Origin: Thiohalocapsa sp. ML1
GTDB lineage: Bacteria > Pseudomonadota > Gammaproteobacteria > Chromatiales > Chromatiaceae
Direction of reading: 5' to 3'
DNA length: 64,000 bases
NCBI RefSeq assembly: GCF_001469165.1
Contig: NZ_JABX01000028.1
Span: 1-64,000 of the forward strand
The notes under the pieces: generated by a model
What the model was told of the DNA's origin: nothing
Databases searched by the model: none
What the model saw: the letters and a program-made list of their open reading frames with translations, nothing else
Position numbers and translations under genes: made by a program
Shown: piece by piece, positions 8,254 to 16,473 of the stretch
Layout of the letters: each line of letters begins with the position of its first letter
How positions within the stretch are numbered: the stretch's first letter is position 1

Positions 8254-8264
8254 AGGAGGCTGTC

Positions 8265-8759
8265 ATGCCCGCCAACCCCTATCGACATTTGCTGCTGGCC
8301 GTGGACTTTGCGCCGGAGTCCGAGATCGTTGTCGAGCGCGCCGTGGCGATGCGCGAGCGGTTCGACGCGCGGCTCAGTATCGTCAACGTCGTCGAATACG
8401 TGCCGCCCGAGACGGAGCTGGCCGGCGGCGCCTTCATGGCGGAACCGGTGCTGCCGTCGGACCTTGACTTGGAGCGGGAGCTCGTGGACGTGGCCCGCAA
8501 GGAGTTGGATGCCCTAGGCGAGCGCATCGGGGTGCCGACCGAGGACCGCATCGTCGAGTTCGGCCCCACCGGTCGCAGCATCGAGCATGTCGCGAAGGAC
8601 CTCGGTGTGGACCTCATCATCGTCGGGGCGCGCGATCAAAGTTGGCTCGGCAGCCTGTTCGGCTCCATCTCCCGCACCTTGCTGCGGCACGAGGTCTGCG
8701 ACCTGCTCGCCGTGCGCATTCCGGCGCATGGCGAGGAAGCCGTTACGGGCGGGGACTGA
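8265..8759 (+). CDS. universal stress protein, UspA family
   Basis: 164 residues, one Usp domain. The N-terminal strand NPYRHLLLAVDFAPESEIVVERA and the C-terminal block (VDLIIVGARDQSWLGSLFGS, then ISRTLLRHEVCDLLAVRIP) fit the fold. The nucleotide motif G-2x-G-9x-G(S/T) is partly degraded (GARDQSWLGSLFGS, Asp where the second Gly is usual), so ATP binding is uncertain. Start ATG 8265 has a strong GAGGAGG ribosome site. Usp proteins respond to starvation and redox stress; the target here is unknown. Confidence 0.88.
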   Translation: MPANPYRHLLLAVDFAPESEIVVERAVAMRERFDARLSIVNVVEYVPPETELAGGAFMAEPVLPSDLDLERELVDVARKELDALGERIGVPTEDRIVEFGPTGRSIEHVAKDLGVDLIIVGARDQSWLGSLFGSISRTLLRHEVCDLLAVRIPAHGEEAVTGGD

Positions 8760-8773
8760 GCCGCTGCGGTGCC

Positions 8774-9058
8774 TCAGCGGGAGCCGCGGCGGATGGCATC
8801 GCCCGCGCTCGCCGCGGCAGCGGACTCGGCGACGGCGAGCTCCGGGCGCTCGCCGCGCCGCTGCTGCGCGAAGGACACCGGCAACGCGAGCTCATTGCTG
8901 ACAAGCGGCTCGCGGGTGCCGCGGCGGGTCAGGTCCTCGGCGCTCGCGGTGGTGACTGCCGTGGCATTTGTCCGGGGAGTGGGCTCGTTCAGCAGGGAGG
9001 CGGTGGCGGCGACGCTGAAGGCCAGGAATAGGGTTGCGAAGGCGACGGGCTTGGTCAT
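8774..9058 (-). CDS. small predicted exported protein, unknown
   Basis: 94 residues. A plausible signal peptide (MTKPVAFATLFLAFSVAATA) follows a GGAG ribosome site 7-8 nt before ATG 9058. The rest is low in complexity (Ala, Arg, Glu) with no recognised domain. It lies close to the end of the convergent Usp gene. The signal peptide and ribosome site support it, but a chance ORF in GC-rich DNA remains possible. Confidence 0.45.
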   Translation of the reverse strand: MTKPVAFATLFLAFSVAATASLLNEPTPRTNATAVTTASAEDLTRRGTREPLVSNELALPVSFAQQRRGERPELAVAESAAAASAGDAIRRGSR

Positions 9059-9269
9059 GATGGCGGTCTCCGGTGGCGTTTTGCTTGGTTACTGCGGTGC
9101 CGGTTGGCTGCCGCGGGGCGTTTGGCCTTGGAAACAAGCTTAGGAGACCGAGCGTCGCCGTCGGAGTAAGGAAACGTCAGTGCTTTTGTAAACTATTGGC
9201 GAAGGGAAACGCGCCATGCGCCGGTCGCGGCCGGCAGGCACGAGCAAGCCGTGCCGCCGTGCCTCGGAT

Positions 9270-9695
9270 TTACTCGACGGTGACCGTGATCTTCTCGGAG
9301 TAGACGGGAGGGTCGTGCGGCACGTGCTTCATGTCGCCGAGCAGAAGCTGCAGCGTATGCGTACCGGGCTCGAGCGTGACCTCGGTCTGGGTCTGGCCGC
9401 CGCCGAAGTGCTTGAAGTCGCCGCCGATGGGCTGATCGAGCGGCGGCAGCTCCTGGTCGATGAGCAGGTGATGATGGCCGGTGGCCGCAACGTCGACGCC
9501 GGCCGGGGCGACGCCCATGTTCTCCAGGCCGAACTTCACCATGAAGGTCCGCGGCAGCGTGGCGCCGTCGGCGGGCTCGATGAAGTAGACGCGCGCGCCC
9601 GCCGGCGCCGGGGTGCGCTCGATCTCGGCGAACGCGGGCAGTGCGCTCAGCATTATCGGGGCCGCGACGAGCGCGGCGGCAGCGTATCGGAACAT
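9270..9695 (-). CDS. DUF4399-type periplasmic protein
   Basis: 141 residues from ATG 9695, chosen over 9722 because a GAGGAGAG ribosome site precedes it and the signal peptide (MFRYAAAALVAAPIMLSALP, AFA-E cleavage) begins there. The mature part has the DUF4399 pattern: VYFIEPADGATLPRTFMVKF, a GHHHLLID His-rich strand, PLDQPIGGDFKHFGGGQTQ, then LEPGTHTLQLLLGD. Family members are small secreted beta-sandwich proteins of unknown role; the His cluster suggests metal binding (inference). It stands alone. Confidence 0.8.
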   Translation of the reverse strand: MFRYAAAALVAAPIMLSALPAFAEIERTPAPAGARVYFIEPADGATLPRTFMVKFGLENMGVAPAGVDVAATGHHHLLIDQELPPLDQPIGGDFKHFGGGQTQTEVTLEPGTHTLQLLLGDMKHVPHDPPVYSEKITVTVE

Positions 9696-9847
9696 GCTCG
9701 CTCTCTCCTCGAAGGGTGCCAATTCAGCGCCGGTGCTCCTGCACGCGCCGGCGCGTTGGTCTAGTTCGGGGAGGCTCGCATGCTTTCAAGCCGGATATCC
9801 CGGCCGTCGGGTCGGCAAAGACGCTGGGCTTGGCGTGTTTGCTGGAG

Positions 9848-9927
9848 TGTTGACCTCCAGGTCAACACAGCGACAGAGCGGGGTACTGACGTCGCGCGCG
9901 CCGAGCCGAGCCGACCTGGAGGTCGGC
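9848..9927. repeat. paired palindromes, dispersed repeat module 2
   Basis: TGTTGACCTCCAGGTCAACA (9848-9867) and GCCGACCTGGAGGTCGGC (9910-9927), in reverse orientation to module 1 and with a spacer that matches the reverse complement of the spacers in modules 1 and 3. It sits in the 377-nt gap 9696-10072, which also has CGATTTCGATAG repeats at about 9991-10018 and no supported gene. Confidence 0.85.
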
Positions 9928-10072
9928 TCTTCGGCCCGGCCCGAAGCTCCGGGCTGGCTTCCCGGCCGAGCTCCTGAGATTGGGCTTCGACGATTTCGAT
10001 AGCGATTTCGATAGCGATACCGATCAGCACGACTTGTCGGTCTGAGGCGGCGCCTCCCTAGCCCCTAGCCCC

Positions 10073-10555
10073 TCAATACCGTCCACCCGTCTTCATCATG
10101 TAGTTGCGCAGCTCCGCGCTCTCCAGGTTCACACGCATCAGGTTCGAGTGCGTGATGCGGAAGATCGCGCGCATGACCTTGTAGACGAGGCGCGGCTCGG
10201 TCTCGATGAGGCTCTCGAAGGCCTCGGGCTCCAGCGTCAGTATCAGGCTGTCGGCGTCGGTGCAGAGCGCGGCCTTGCGCGGCGAGCCGTCGATGAAGGC
10301 GCGGGTGCCGGCGCACTCGCCGATGCGCATCTGGTAGACCCTGTCCTCCTGGTCGTTCACCTTCGTGCAGACGCTGAGTTGGCCCTCGCCGAGCACGAAA
10401 AGCGTGCGCCGATCCTCGCCCTCTTGCACCAGCGTCCGGCCCGCCGGCACGTTCTCCATGCCCATCACCGCCGCGAGCGCCATGCACTCAGCCGGGGTCA
10501 ACTCGGCACCGAGGGCGGATTTGGCCAGCATATCGGCCATGTTCAGGTCGTTCAT
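10073..10555 (-). CDS. cyclic-nucleotide-binding domain protein
   Basis: 160 residues consisting of one cNMP-binding beta-barrel (VPAGRTLVQEGEDRRTLFVL, then GEGQLSVCTKV and RIGECAGTRAFIDGSPRKAAL) followed by a helix. The phosphate-binding cassette (normally GExALxxxxxRxA) is represented by GECAGTRAFIDGSPRKAA, so ligand binding is uncertain. There is no helix-turn-helix, so it is not a Crp/Fnr transcription factor; it more likely acts as a stand-alone sensor. It stands alone upstream of argE. Confidence 0.8.
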   Translation of the reverse strand: MNDLNMADMLAKSALGAELTPAECMALAAVMGMENVPAGRTLVQEGEDRRTLFVLGEGQLSVCTKVNDQEDRVYQMRIGECAGTRAFIDGSPRKAALCTDADSLILTLEPEAFESLIETEPRLVYKVMRAIFRITHSNLMRVNLESAELRNYMMKTGGRY

Positions 10556-10664
10556 ATCGCGTCACCTCATCTCATGAAGGGTACGCGCCGGCGCCGGTCG
10601 CCGGCGGCAATGGCCGCAGTTTAGCGCGGGAATATGACAGCGGGTGCCGGGGCTGGGGCGCGGC

Positions 10665-11834
10665 TCAGCCCTCGATGCAGAAGCGCCGGATCAGCGCCCG
10701 CAGCAGGCCCAGCATCGGCTCGATGCGGTCCAGGGCCAGGTACTCGTTCGGCTGGTGCGCCTGGTCGATGTCGCCGGGGCCGAGCACGATGGTGTCCATG
10801 CCGAGCCGGTTCAAAAACGGCGCTTCGGTGCCGAAGCTCACGGTCTCCGCGGGATGGCCGGTCAGCGCCTCGGCGGCGCGCACGATGTCCGCCGTGGCGG
10901 GCGTCGCCACCGGCGGCACGGGCTCGAACAGCGGCGTCACGTCCCAGGTGAGCGCGCGCCGCTCGGCGACGGCCGCCACGCGCCGGGCCAGCTCGGCGCG
11001 CACCTCGGCCGGCTCCTGCCCCGGCAGCGCGCGGATGTCGATGTGCAGCTCGCAGTGGCCGCAGATGCGGTTCGACGCATCGCCGCCGTGGATGTGGCCC
11101 AGGCTTAGGGTCGGCCAGGCGATGCGAAAGGCCGGGTCGCGGTGGGTGCGTTTCAGCTCTTCGCGCCAGGCGAGCAGCGCGCCCAGCACCTCGTGCATGC
11201 CCTCCAGCGCGTTGTTGCCGAGGCTCGGGTCACTCGCGTGCCCGCTCTGGCCCAAGAGCCGGATGCGCTCGCCCATGACGCCCTTGTGCGCGCGCACGGG
11301 CCTGAGTCCTGTCGGCTCGCCGATCAGCGCATGCCGCCCCAGCGGGCGGCCCGCGGCGACCAGCGAGCGGGCACCGGACATGGACGACTCCTCGTCCGCG
11401 GTGGCGAGGATCATCAGCGGGTGCTGCAATCGCGCCGCATCGAGCCCCCGCGCCGCCTCCAGTGCGAGCCCCAGAAACGACTTCATGTCCGCCGTGCCGA
11501 GCCCGTACAGGCGCCCGTCGGCCTCCGTGAGGCGAAACGGGTCGAACCGCCACAGCGGCGCATCGAAGGGGACGGTGTCCGTGTGGCCCGCCAGCACCAG
11601 CCCGCCGGGGCCGCTGCCGAGGGTGCCGAGCAGGTTGGCCTTGTGCGGCGAGCCCGGGATCTCCAGCCATTCCACGTGGAAGCCCGCGTCGGCGAGCCAC
11701 ACCGCGAGCTGCTCCAGCAGCGGCCGGTTGGTCTGATCGCGCACCGGGTCGACGCTGCTGACGGTGGGCACGGCGATCAGGTGGCGCAGCATGTCGAGCA
11801 GCGCCGGCGGCTCGCGGGACGGGATGACGGGCAT
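10665..11834 (-). CDS. argE: acetylornithine deacetylase (M20 family)
   Basis: 389 residues. Removes the acetyl group from N-acetylornithine in arginine biosynthesis. M20 dizinc motifs are clear: LAGHTDTVPFD (His84, Asp86), YGLGTADMKSFLGLAL, ATADEESSMSGARSL (catalytic Glu pair) and a C-terminal GPGDIDQAHQPNEYL His. The dimerisation-domain segment HKGVMGERIRLLGQSGHASD is also typical of ArgE. ATG 11834 was chosen over the longer frame (to 12059) because conserved sequence starts at MPVIPSREPPALLDML. Transcribed divergently from the GNAT-C39 gene. Other M20 deacylases are possible, but the whole sequence reads as ArgE. Confidence 0.9.
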   Translation of the reverse strand: MPVIPSREPPALLDMLRHLIAVPTVSSVDPVRDQTNRPLLEQLAVWLADAGFHVEWLEIPGSPHKANLLGTLGSGPGGLVLAGHTDTVPFDAPLWRFDPFRLTEADGRLYGLGTADMKSFLGLALEAARGLDAARLQHPLMILATADEESSMSGARSLVAAGRPLGRHALIGEPTGLRPVRAHKGVMGERIRLLGQSGHASDPSLGNNALEGMHEVLGALLAWREELKRTHRDPAFRIAWPTLSLGHIHGGDASNRICGHCELHIDIRALPGQEPAEVRAELARRVAAVAERRALTWDVTPLFEPVPPVATPATADIVRAAEALTGHPAETVSFGTEAPFLNRLGMDTIVLGPGDIDQAHQPNEYLALDRIEPMLGLLRALIRRFCIEG

Positions 11835-11955
11835 GCGGGGCTCCGGTTGGTGAACACAAGGGCGCGCGGGCCGCTGCTCCGGCAGGCCGGGCTCGCGGGC
11901 TGCGCGCCTTTCGGCTAGATTCTCCCGATTCGCCCGCTTCCAACAAGGACCGTCC

Positions 11956-13194
11956 TTGACCCTAACGCCGATTCCGAGCCCCGTGCACCTGCCGGGCGAG
12001 CGGCCTGCCGTTGCCGACGCGGCGCTGCTGATTCGTGCCGCGGAGTCCCGCGACCTCAACGGGCTCGTGGCGCTCGAGCGCGCGAGCTTCCCGGGCGACC
12101 GGCTGACCCGCCGGCAGTTCCGCTACATGCTCGCCCGCGCGCAGGCGACGCTGCTGGTGGCGACGGAGTCGGACGCGCCCGTCGATACCGCGGTGCCGCT
12201 GCTCGGCTATGTGCTGGTGCTGTTCAACCGAGCCACGTCCGTTGCGCGGCTCTACTCCATCGCGGTGGCCGAGGCGGCGCGCGGGCGCGGCGTCGGGCGC
12301 GCGCTGGTGCTCGCGGCCGAGCGCGCCACCTGGGACGCCGAGCGCGCCTACCTCCGGCTCGAGATCCGCCGCGACAACATCGCCTCGCAGCGGCTGTTCG
12401 AGCGGCTCGGCTACCGCCGCTTCGGCGTGCTGTCGGACTACTACGACGACCACATGGAGGCGCTGCGCTACGAGAAGCAGCTCTCGCCCCACACGGGTCG
12501 CGAGCAAGCCCGCGTGCCCTTCTACGAGCAGACGCTGGACTTCACCTGCGGCGCCTCGTCGCTGATGATGGCGATGCATGCGCTGGACCCGGAGGTCGCG
12601 CTCGACCGCACGCTGGAGCTGCGCATCTGGCGCGAGGCGACCACGGTGTTCATGACCTCGGGGCACGGCGGCTGCGGGCCCTTCGGGCTCGCGCTGGCGG
12701 CGCACGCGCGCGGGTTCAGCGTCGAGGTCTTCGTCAACGACCGCGGCGTGCCGCTGATCGACTCGGTGCGCAGCCCCGAGAAGAAGGAGGTCATGCGCCT
12801 GGTACACGAGGACATGCTGGCCGAGGCCGCGCGCGCCGGCGTCCCGGTCACCTACGGCACCCTGGGCCTGGACGAGCTGGAAGGGCGCTGCACCGCCGGT
12901 GCCGTGCCGCTGGTGCTGATCAGCAGCTATCGCATCTATGCCGAGAAGTTTCCGCATTGGGTCGTCGTGACGGGCTTCGACCGCGGCTTCGTCTACGTGC
13001 ACGACCCCTATGTGGACTACGAACAGGGCGAGACCCCCATCGACTCGATGAACATGCCGATCCAGAAAGCCGAGTTCCGGCGCATGGCCCGCTACGGCCG
13101 CGCCGGGCTGCAGGCCGTCGTGCTGGTGTCGCGGCCCGCCGATGTGGCGCCGCGCGCGCCCTCGCGTGCAGCCGGAGCCGACGCCGATGGCTGA
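11956..13194 (+). CDS. GNAT acetyltransferase fused to C39-like peptidase
   Basis: 412 residues, two domains. Residues about 23-175 form a RimI-like GNAT acetyltransferase with the acetyl-CoA loop RGRGVGRAL (109-117). Residues about 185-395 form a papain-like C39 peptidase (formerly DUF3335) with the nucleophile Cys198 in DFTCGASSLMMAM and a His in FPHWVVVTGFDRGFVYVHDPY. Comparative work on amidoligases (Iyer and colleagues, 2009) tied such GNAT and peptidase domains to RimK-like ATP-grasp ligases, as here. Probable role: trimming and acetylating a peptide or protein that the partner modifies; the substrate is unknown. TTG 11956 follows AAGGACCGTCC; GTG 11983 is the alternative. First gene of a three-gene overlapping operon. 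Confidence 0.85.
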   Translation: MTLTPIPSPVHLPGERPAVADAALLIRAAESRDLNGLVALERASFPGDRLTRRQFRYMLARAQATLLVATESDAPVDTAVPLLGYVLVLFNRATSVARLYSIAVAEAARGRGVGRALVLAAERATWDAERAYLRLEIRRDNIASQRLFERLGYRRFGVLSDYYDDHMEALRYEKQLSPHTGREQARVPFYEQTLDFTCGASSLMMAMHALDPEVALDRTLELRIWREATTVFMTSGHGGCGPFGLALAAHARGFSVEVFVNDRGVPLIDSVRSPEKKEVMRLVHEDMLAEAARAGVPVTYGTLGLDELEGRCTAGAVPLVLISSYRIYAEKFPHWVVVTGFDRGFVYVHDPYVDYEQGETPIDSMNMPIQKAEFRRMARYGRAGLQAVVLVSRPADVAPRAPSRAAGADADG

Positions 13195-14731
13195 GCACGT
13201 GCTGCTGGTGGAGCAGCCGGGGGACTGGCGCGCGAGCTTCCCGGCGCTGCGGGTGGTGAGCGCGCGGGACTATCTCGGCGGCGGCGCGGACTGGTCCGCG
13301 AAGCGTCGGCTGCATCTGGTGAACCTGTGCCGCAGCTATCGGTATCTCAGCGTCGGCTACTACTGCTCGCTGCTCGCCGAGGCGCGCGGCCATCGCGTGC
13401 TGCCCGGGGTCGAGAGCATCCAGGAGCTCTCCAGCCGCGGCCTGTACGGGCTTGCGCTCGACGCCTTCGAGCTGCCGCTGCGCCGCCTGCCGCAGACCGG
13501 CGCGACGGCGCAGACGATCACGCTCACGGTGCTGTTCGGCCAGTGCGCGGAGCCGCACTGGCAGCCGGCGTTCCAGTTGCTCGCGCGGCGGGTGTTCGAG
13601 ACCTTCCGCTGCCCGCTGCTGCGCATCGAGCTCAAGCACACCGGCGGCTGGCGCGTCACGTCCATCCGCGCGCTGACGCTGGACCGCCTGCCCGTGGAGC
13701 AGGAGCCGGCCTTCGTCGGCGCGCTGGAGGGCTATCTGTCGCAGCGCTGGCGGCGCCCGCGCTCGCGCCAAGCGCACCGATACGACCTCGCGCTGCTGCA
13801 CGACCCGGACGAGGCGCTGGCGCCGTCGAACCCGCGGGCGCTGAAGCGCTTTCAGCAGGCGGGGCGGGCGCTCGGGCTGAACGTCGAGCTGGTGACGCGC
13901 AAGGACTACAGCCGCCTGGCCGAGTACGACGCGCTCTTGATCCGCGAGACCACGCGTATCCATCACCACACCTTCCGCTTCGCGAAGAAGGCCGCGAGCG
14001 AGGGCATGGTGGTCATCGATGATCCGGTGTCGATCCTGCGCTGCACGAACAAGGTCTTTCTGGCGGAGCTGCTGGAGGCGCGCGGCGTGCCGCGCCCGCG
14101 CACGCTGGTGCTGCGCCGCGAGACGCTGCTGGACGTGGAGGCGGCGATCCCGTATCCGGTGGTGCTGAAGATCCCGGAAGGATCGTTCTCCCGCGGGGTC
14201 TTCAAGGCCGCCGACCGCGGCCAGCTCAAGGACATCGCACAGCGGCTGTTCCGCGAATCGGACCTGATCCTGGCGCAGGAGTATCTGTACACGCCTTATG
14301 ACTGGCGCATCGGGATTCTGGGCCGCCGGCCGCTCTACGCCTGCAAGTACCACATGAGCCGCGACCACTGGCAGATCGTCCGCCACGACGCCGACGGCGG
14401 CCACGACGAGGGCGGCTTCGAGACCATCGCCATCGAGGACGCGCCGGCGCGCGTCGTCGCCGTCGCGCTGAAGGCCGCGAACCTGATCGGCGATGGCCTC
14501 TACGGCGTGGACGTGAAGGACACCGCCCGCGGTGCGCTGGTCATCGAGGTCAACGACAACCCGAACCTGGACGCCGGCATCGAGGACAAGGTGCTGGGCG
14601 AAGGGCTCTACCGCGCCATCCTCGCGGACATGATCGAGCGGCTCGACCGCCAGCGGCAGCCGCAGCCGCCGGCACCGACGCGGGCACCGGCACGCCCCCG
14701 CGCCGCCCCGGACGCGGCGCTGGACCCATGA
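13187..14731 (+). CDS. RimK-like ATP-grasp ligase with RLAN domain
   Basis: 514 residues. The N-terminal about 200 residues match the RLAN domain that precedes RimK-like ATP-grasp modules. The C-terminal ATP-grasp contains CTNKVFLAELLEARGVPRPR, the ATP-binding strand YPVVLKIPEGSFSRGVFK, LAQEYLYTPYDWRIGIL, and the metal-binding end LVIEVNDNPNLDAGIED. ATP-grasp ligases of this class form amide bonds, for example adding glutamate or another amino acid to a C-terminus. ATG 13187 (MAEHVLLVEQPGDW) was chosen over 13142; it overlaps the upstream stop by 8 nt, which implies translational coupling with the GNAT-C39 protein. Substrate unknown. Confidence 0.87.
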   Translation: MAEHVLLVEQPGDWRASFPALRVVSARDYLGGGADWSAKRRLHLVNLCRSYRYLSVGYYCSLLAEARGHRVLPGVESIQELSSRGLYGLALDAFELPLRRLPQTGATAQTITLTVLFGQCAEPHWQPAFQLLARRVFETFRCPLLRIELKHTGGWRVTSIRALTLDRLPVEQEPAFVGALEGYLSQRWRRPRSRQAHRYDLALLHDPDEALAPSNPRALKRFQQAGRALGLNVELVTRKDYSRLAEYDALLIRETTRIHHHTFRFAKKAASEGMVVIDDPVSILRCTNKVFLAELLEARGVPRPRTLVLRRETLLDVEAAIPYPVVLKIPEGSFSRGVFKAADRGQLKDIAQRLFRESDLILAQEYLYTPYDWRIGILGRRPLYACKYHMSRDHWQIVRHDADGGHDEGGFETIAIEDAPARVVAVALKAANLIGDGLYGVDVKDTARGALVIEVNDNPNLDAGIEDKVLGEGLYRAILADMIERLDRQRQPQPPAPTRAPARPRAAPDAALDP

Positions 14732-16233
14732 CAGGGCAGCGCGAGCCGGGCAGCAGCCGCGAGGCGCCGCCGACGCCGGCTGCCGTGGAGATCGCCTTCG
14801 GCCGCTACCGAGCGCTGCTGGAGGCCACCGTGGGCGATGCGGGCGCCGGCTGGCGGGACTTCGTGGACGCGCTGCGCAGGCCGCTCCCGGCCTGCGTGTG
14901 GAGTCGGCCCGGGCGCGTGGACGGCGCAGAGCTCGCCGATCTGCTCGCCGAGCAGGGCGTGGCGGCGGACCCCGTGCCCTGGCTCGACGGCGCGCCGGGC
15001 AGCGCGCTGCTGCTGCCGGCCGGCTTCAAGGCGGGGCAGCACTGGTGGTACTGCGCCGGCCTCGCGCACGCGCAGGAGGCCGTCTCGCAGTTGCCGGTGC
15101 GCTTGCTGGACTTGGCGCCGGGTCAGCGGGTGCTGGATCTCTGCGCCGCACCCGGCGGCAAGACGGCGCAGATCGCGCTCGCGCTGGGCAACGCCGGCAC
15201 CGTGCTGGCGAATGACTTCGCGCCGGAGCGCATCGCGGCCCTGCAGGGGAATCTAGACCGCCTCGGCGTCGTCAACGTCAGCACCACCCGGGGCGACGGC
15301 GGCAACTATCCGGCCGCGGCGGGGCCGTTCGACCGCATCCTGGTGGACGCGCCCTGCTCCAGCGAGGGCACGCTGCGGCGCAACCGCAGCCTCATCGACA
15401 AGGTCGGCCCGGAGCGCAGCCTGCGCATGGCGAGCCGCCAGCGCGCGCTGCTGCGGAAGGCCGTGAAGCTGTGCCGGCCGGGCGGGCGCATCGTTTACTC
15501 CACCTGCACCTTTGCGCCGGAGGAGAACGAGCTCGTCGTCGCGGAGGTGCTTGAGTCTCTCGGCGGCCGGCTCAGGCTCTTGCCCGCCGCGGTGCCGGGG
15601 CTCGCGAGCGCGCCGGGCGTGACGCACTGGCAGGGTCGCTCGCTGCCGGCGGAGCTTGGGCGCTGCCTGCGCGTCTGGCCGCACGCCAACGACACGGGCG
15701 GGTTCTTTATCGCCGTGCTGGAGAAGGCGCCCGACGCGCCCGGGCTGCCGGAGCCGGTGCCGCTGGGCTTCGGCCTGGACGCGGGCGATGGCGACTGGTG
15801 CACCGAGATTGCCGAGCACTACGGATTGGCGACGCCCATCGAGCAGACTTACCGGGTGCATCGGCGGACCCGCCGCGGCCTGCACCTGATGGCGCCGGAT
15901 CACGCACCGCCGGCGGCGCCCGCAGCGCAGGGCAGCGGGATGTTCTTTCAGCGCACCAACGTGCGCCCGCCGAAGCTCACCACGGCCGGCGCGCTGCTGC
16001 TGGGTGCGGCAGCGACGCGGCAGGTGCTGGAGCTTGGCGCGCCCGCCGAGCGCGATGCGTATCTGCGCCGCGAGCCGCTGACCCCGGCGCCGGCGGCGCG
16101 GGCCGACTGCCGGCCCGGGCAGGTCATTGTGCGGCACCGCGGCTGGTCGCTCGGGGTCGCCGTGCTGCACCGCTCCGGTGAGCTGGAAAGCCTGTTCCCG
16201 CGCGGCTGGAGCGGGGCCGCAACGGGCGCATGA
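14728..16233 (+). CDS. RsmB/RsmF-type RNA (cytosine-C5) methyltransferase
   Basis: 501 residues. A class I SAM-dependent methyltransferase of the NOP2/NSUN family. Visible motifs: SAM-binding LDLCAAPGGKTAQIALALG, VDAPCSSEGTLRRN with the PC motif, and YSTCTFAPEENELVV with the TC catalytic Cys. The C-terminal third (MFFQRTNVRPPKLTTAG, then GQVIVRHRGWSLGVAVL) resembles the PUA-like tail of RsmF/YebU, so methylation of C5 in 16S rRNA is the likely job. It overlaps the ATP-grasp stop by 4 nt (ATGA), so it is in the same transcript, which leaves open a link between ribosome modification and the peptide-modifying pair. Confidence 0.88.
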   Translation: MTGQREPGSSREAPPTPAAVEIAFGRYRALLEATVGDAGAGWRDFVDALRRPLPACVWSRPGRVDGAELADLLAEQGVAADPVPWLDGAPGSALLLPAGFKAGQHWWYCAGLAHAQEAVSQLPVRLLDLAPGQRVLDLCAAPGGKTAQIALALGNAGTVLANDFAPERIAALQGNLDRLGVVNVSTTRGDGGNYPAAAGPFDRILVDAPCSSEGTLRRNRSLIDKVGPERSLRMASRQRALLRKAVKLCRPGGRIVYSTCTFAPEENELVVAEVLESLGGRLRLLPAAVPGLASAPGVTHWQGRSLPAELGRCLRVWPHANDTGGFFIAVLEKAPDAPGLPEPVPLGFGLDAGDGDWCTEIAEHYGLATPIEQTYRVHRRTRRGLHLMAPDHAPPAAPAAQGSGMFFQRTNVRPPKLTTAGALLLGAAATRQVLELGAPAERDAYLRREPLTPAPAARADCRPGQVIVRHRGWSLGVAVLHRSGELESLFPRGWSGAATGA

Positions 16234-16306
16234 CTGGGCGCCATCTCTGGGCTCTTGCCCTCGGCCCTCGCCTATGGCGTCGAGCTCATCACCGAGATGG
16301 CTTGAG

Positions 16307-16373
16307 GAAGGGCCGAGGGCCGAGGGCCGAGGAGGGCTTCCTTGGCCCTTGGCCCTTAGCCCTTGGCCCTCGC
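16307..16373. repeat. GGGCCGAGG repeat hairpin
   Basis: Three direct copies of GGGCCGAGG followed, after a GAGGGCTT turn, by a facing series of CCTTGGCCC / CCTTAGCCC units. Together they form a long imperfect stem with G-U pairs. Same family as 2309, 29361 and 34083. It lies between the methyltransferase and mgtE and could terminate the upstream operon, though no T-tract follows. Confidence 0.75.
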
Positions 16374-16473
16374 CCCAGCGCCCTGTCACCTGTCTGTCAT
16401 GGCGCCATCAGTCGGGCGCGGTAGCATACGCGCCCGATATCGCGAGCCGACGTCCCCCTCGGAGCCTGCCCAG

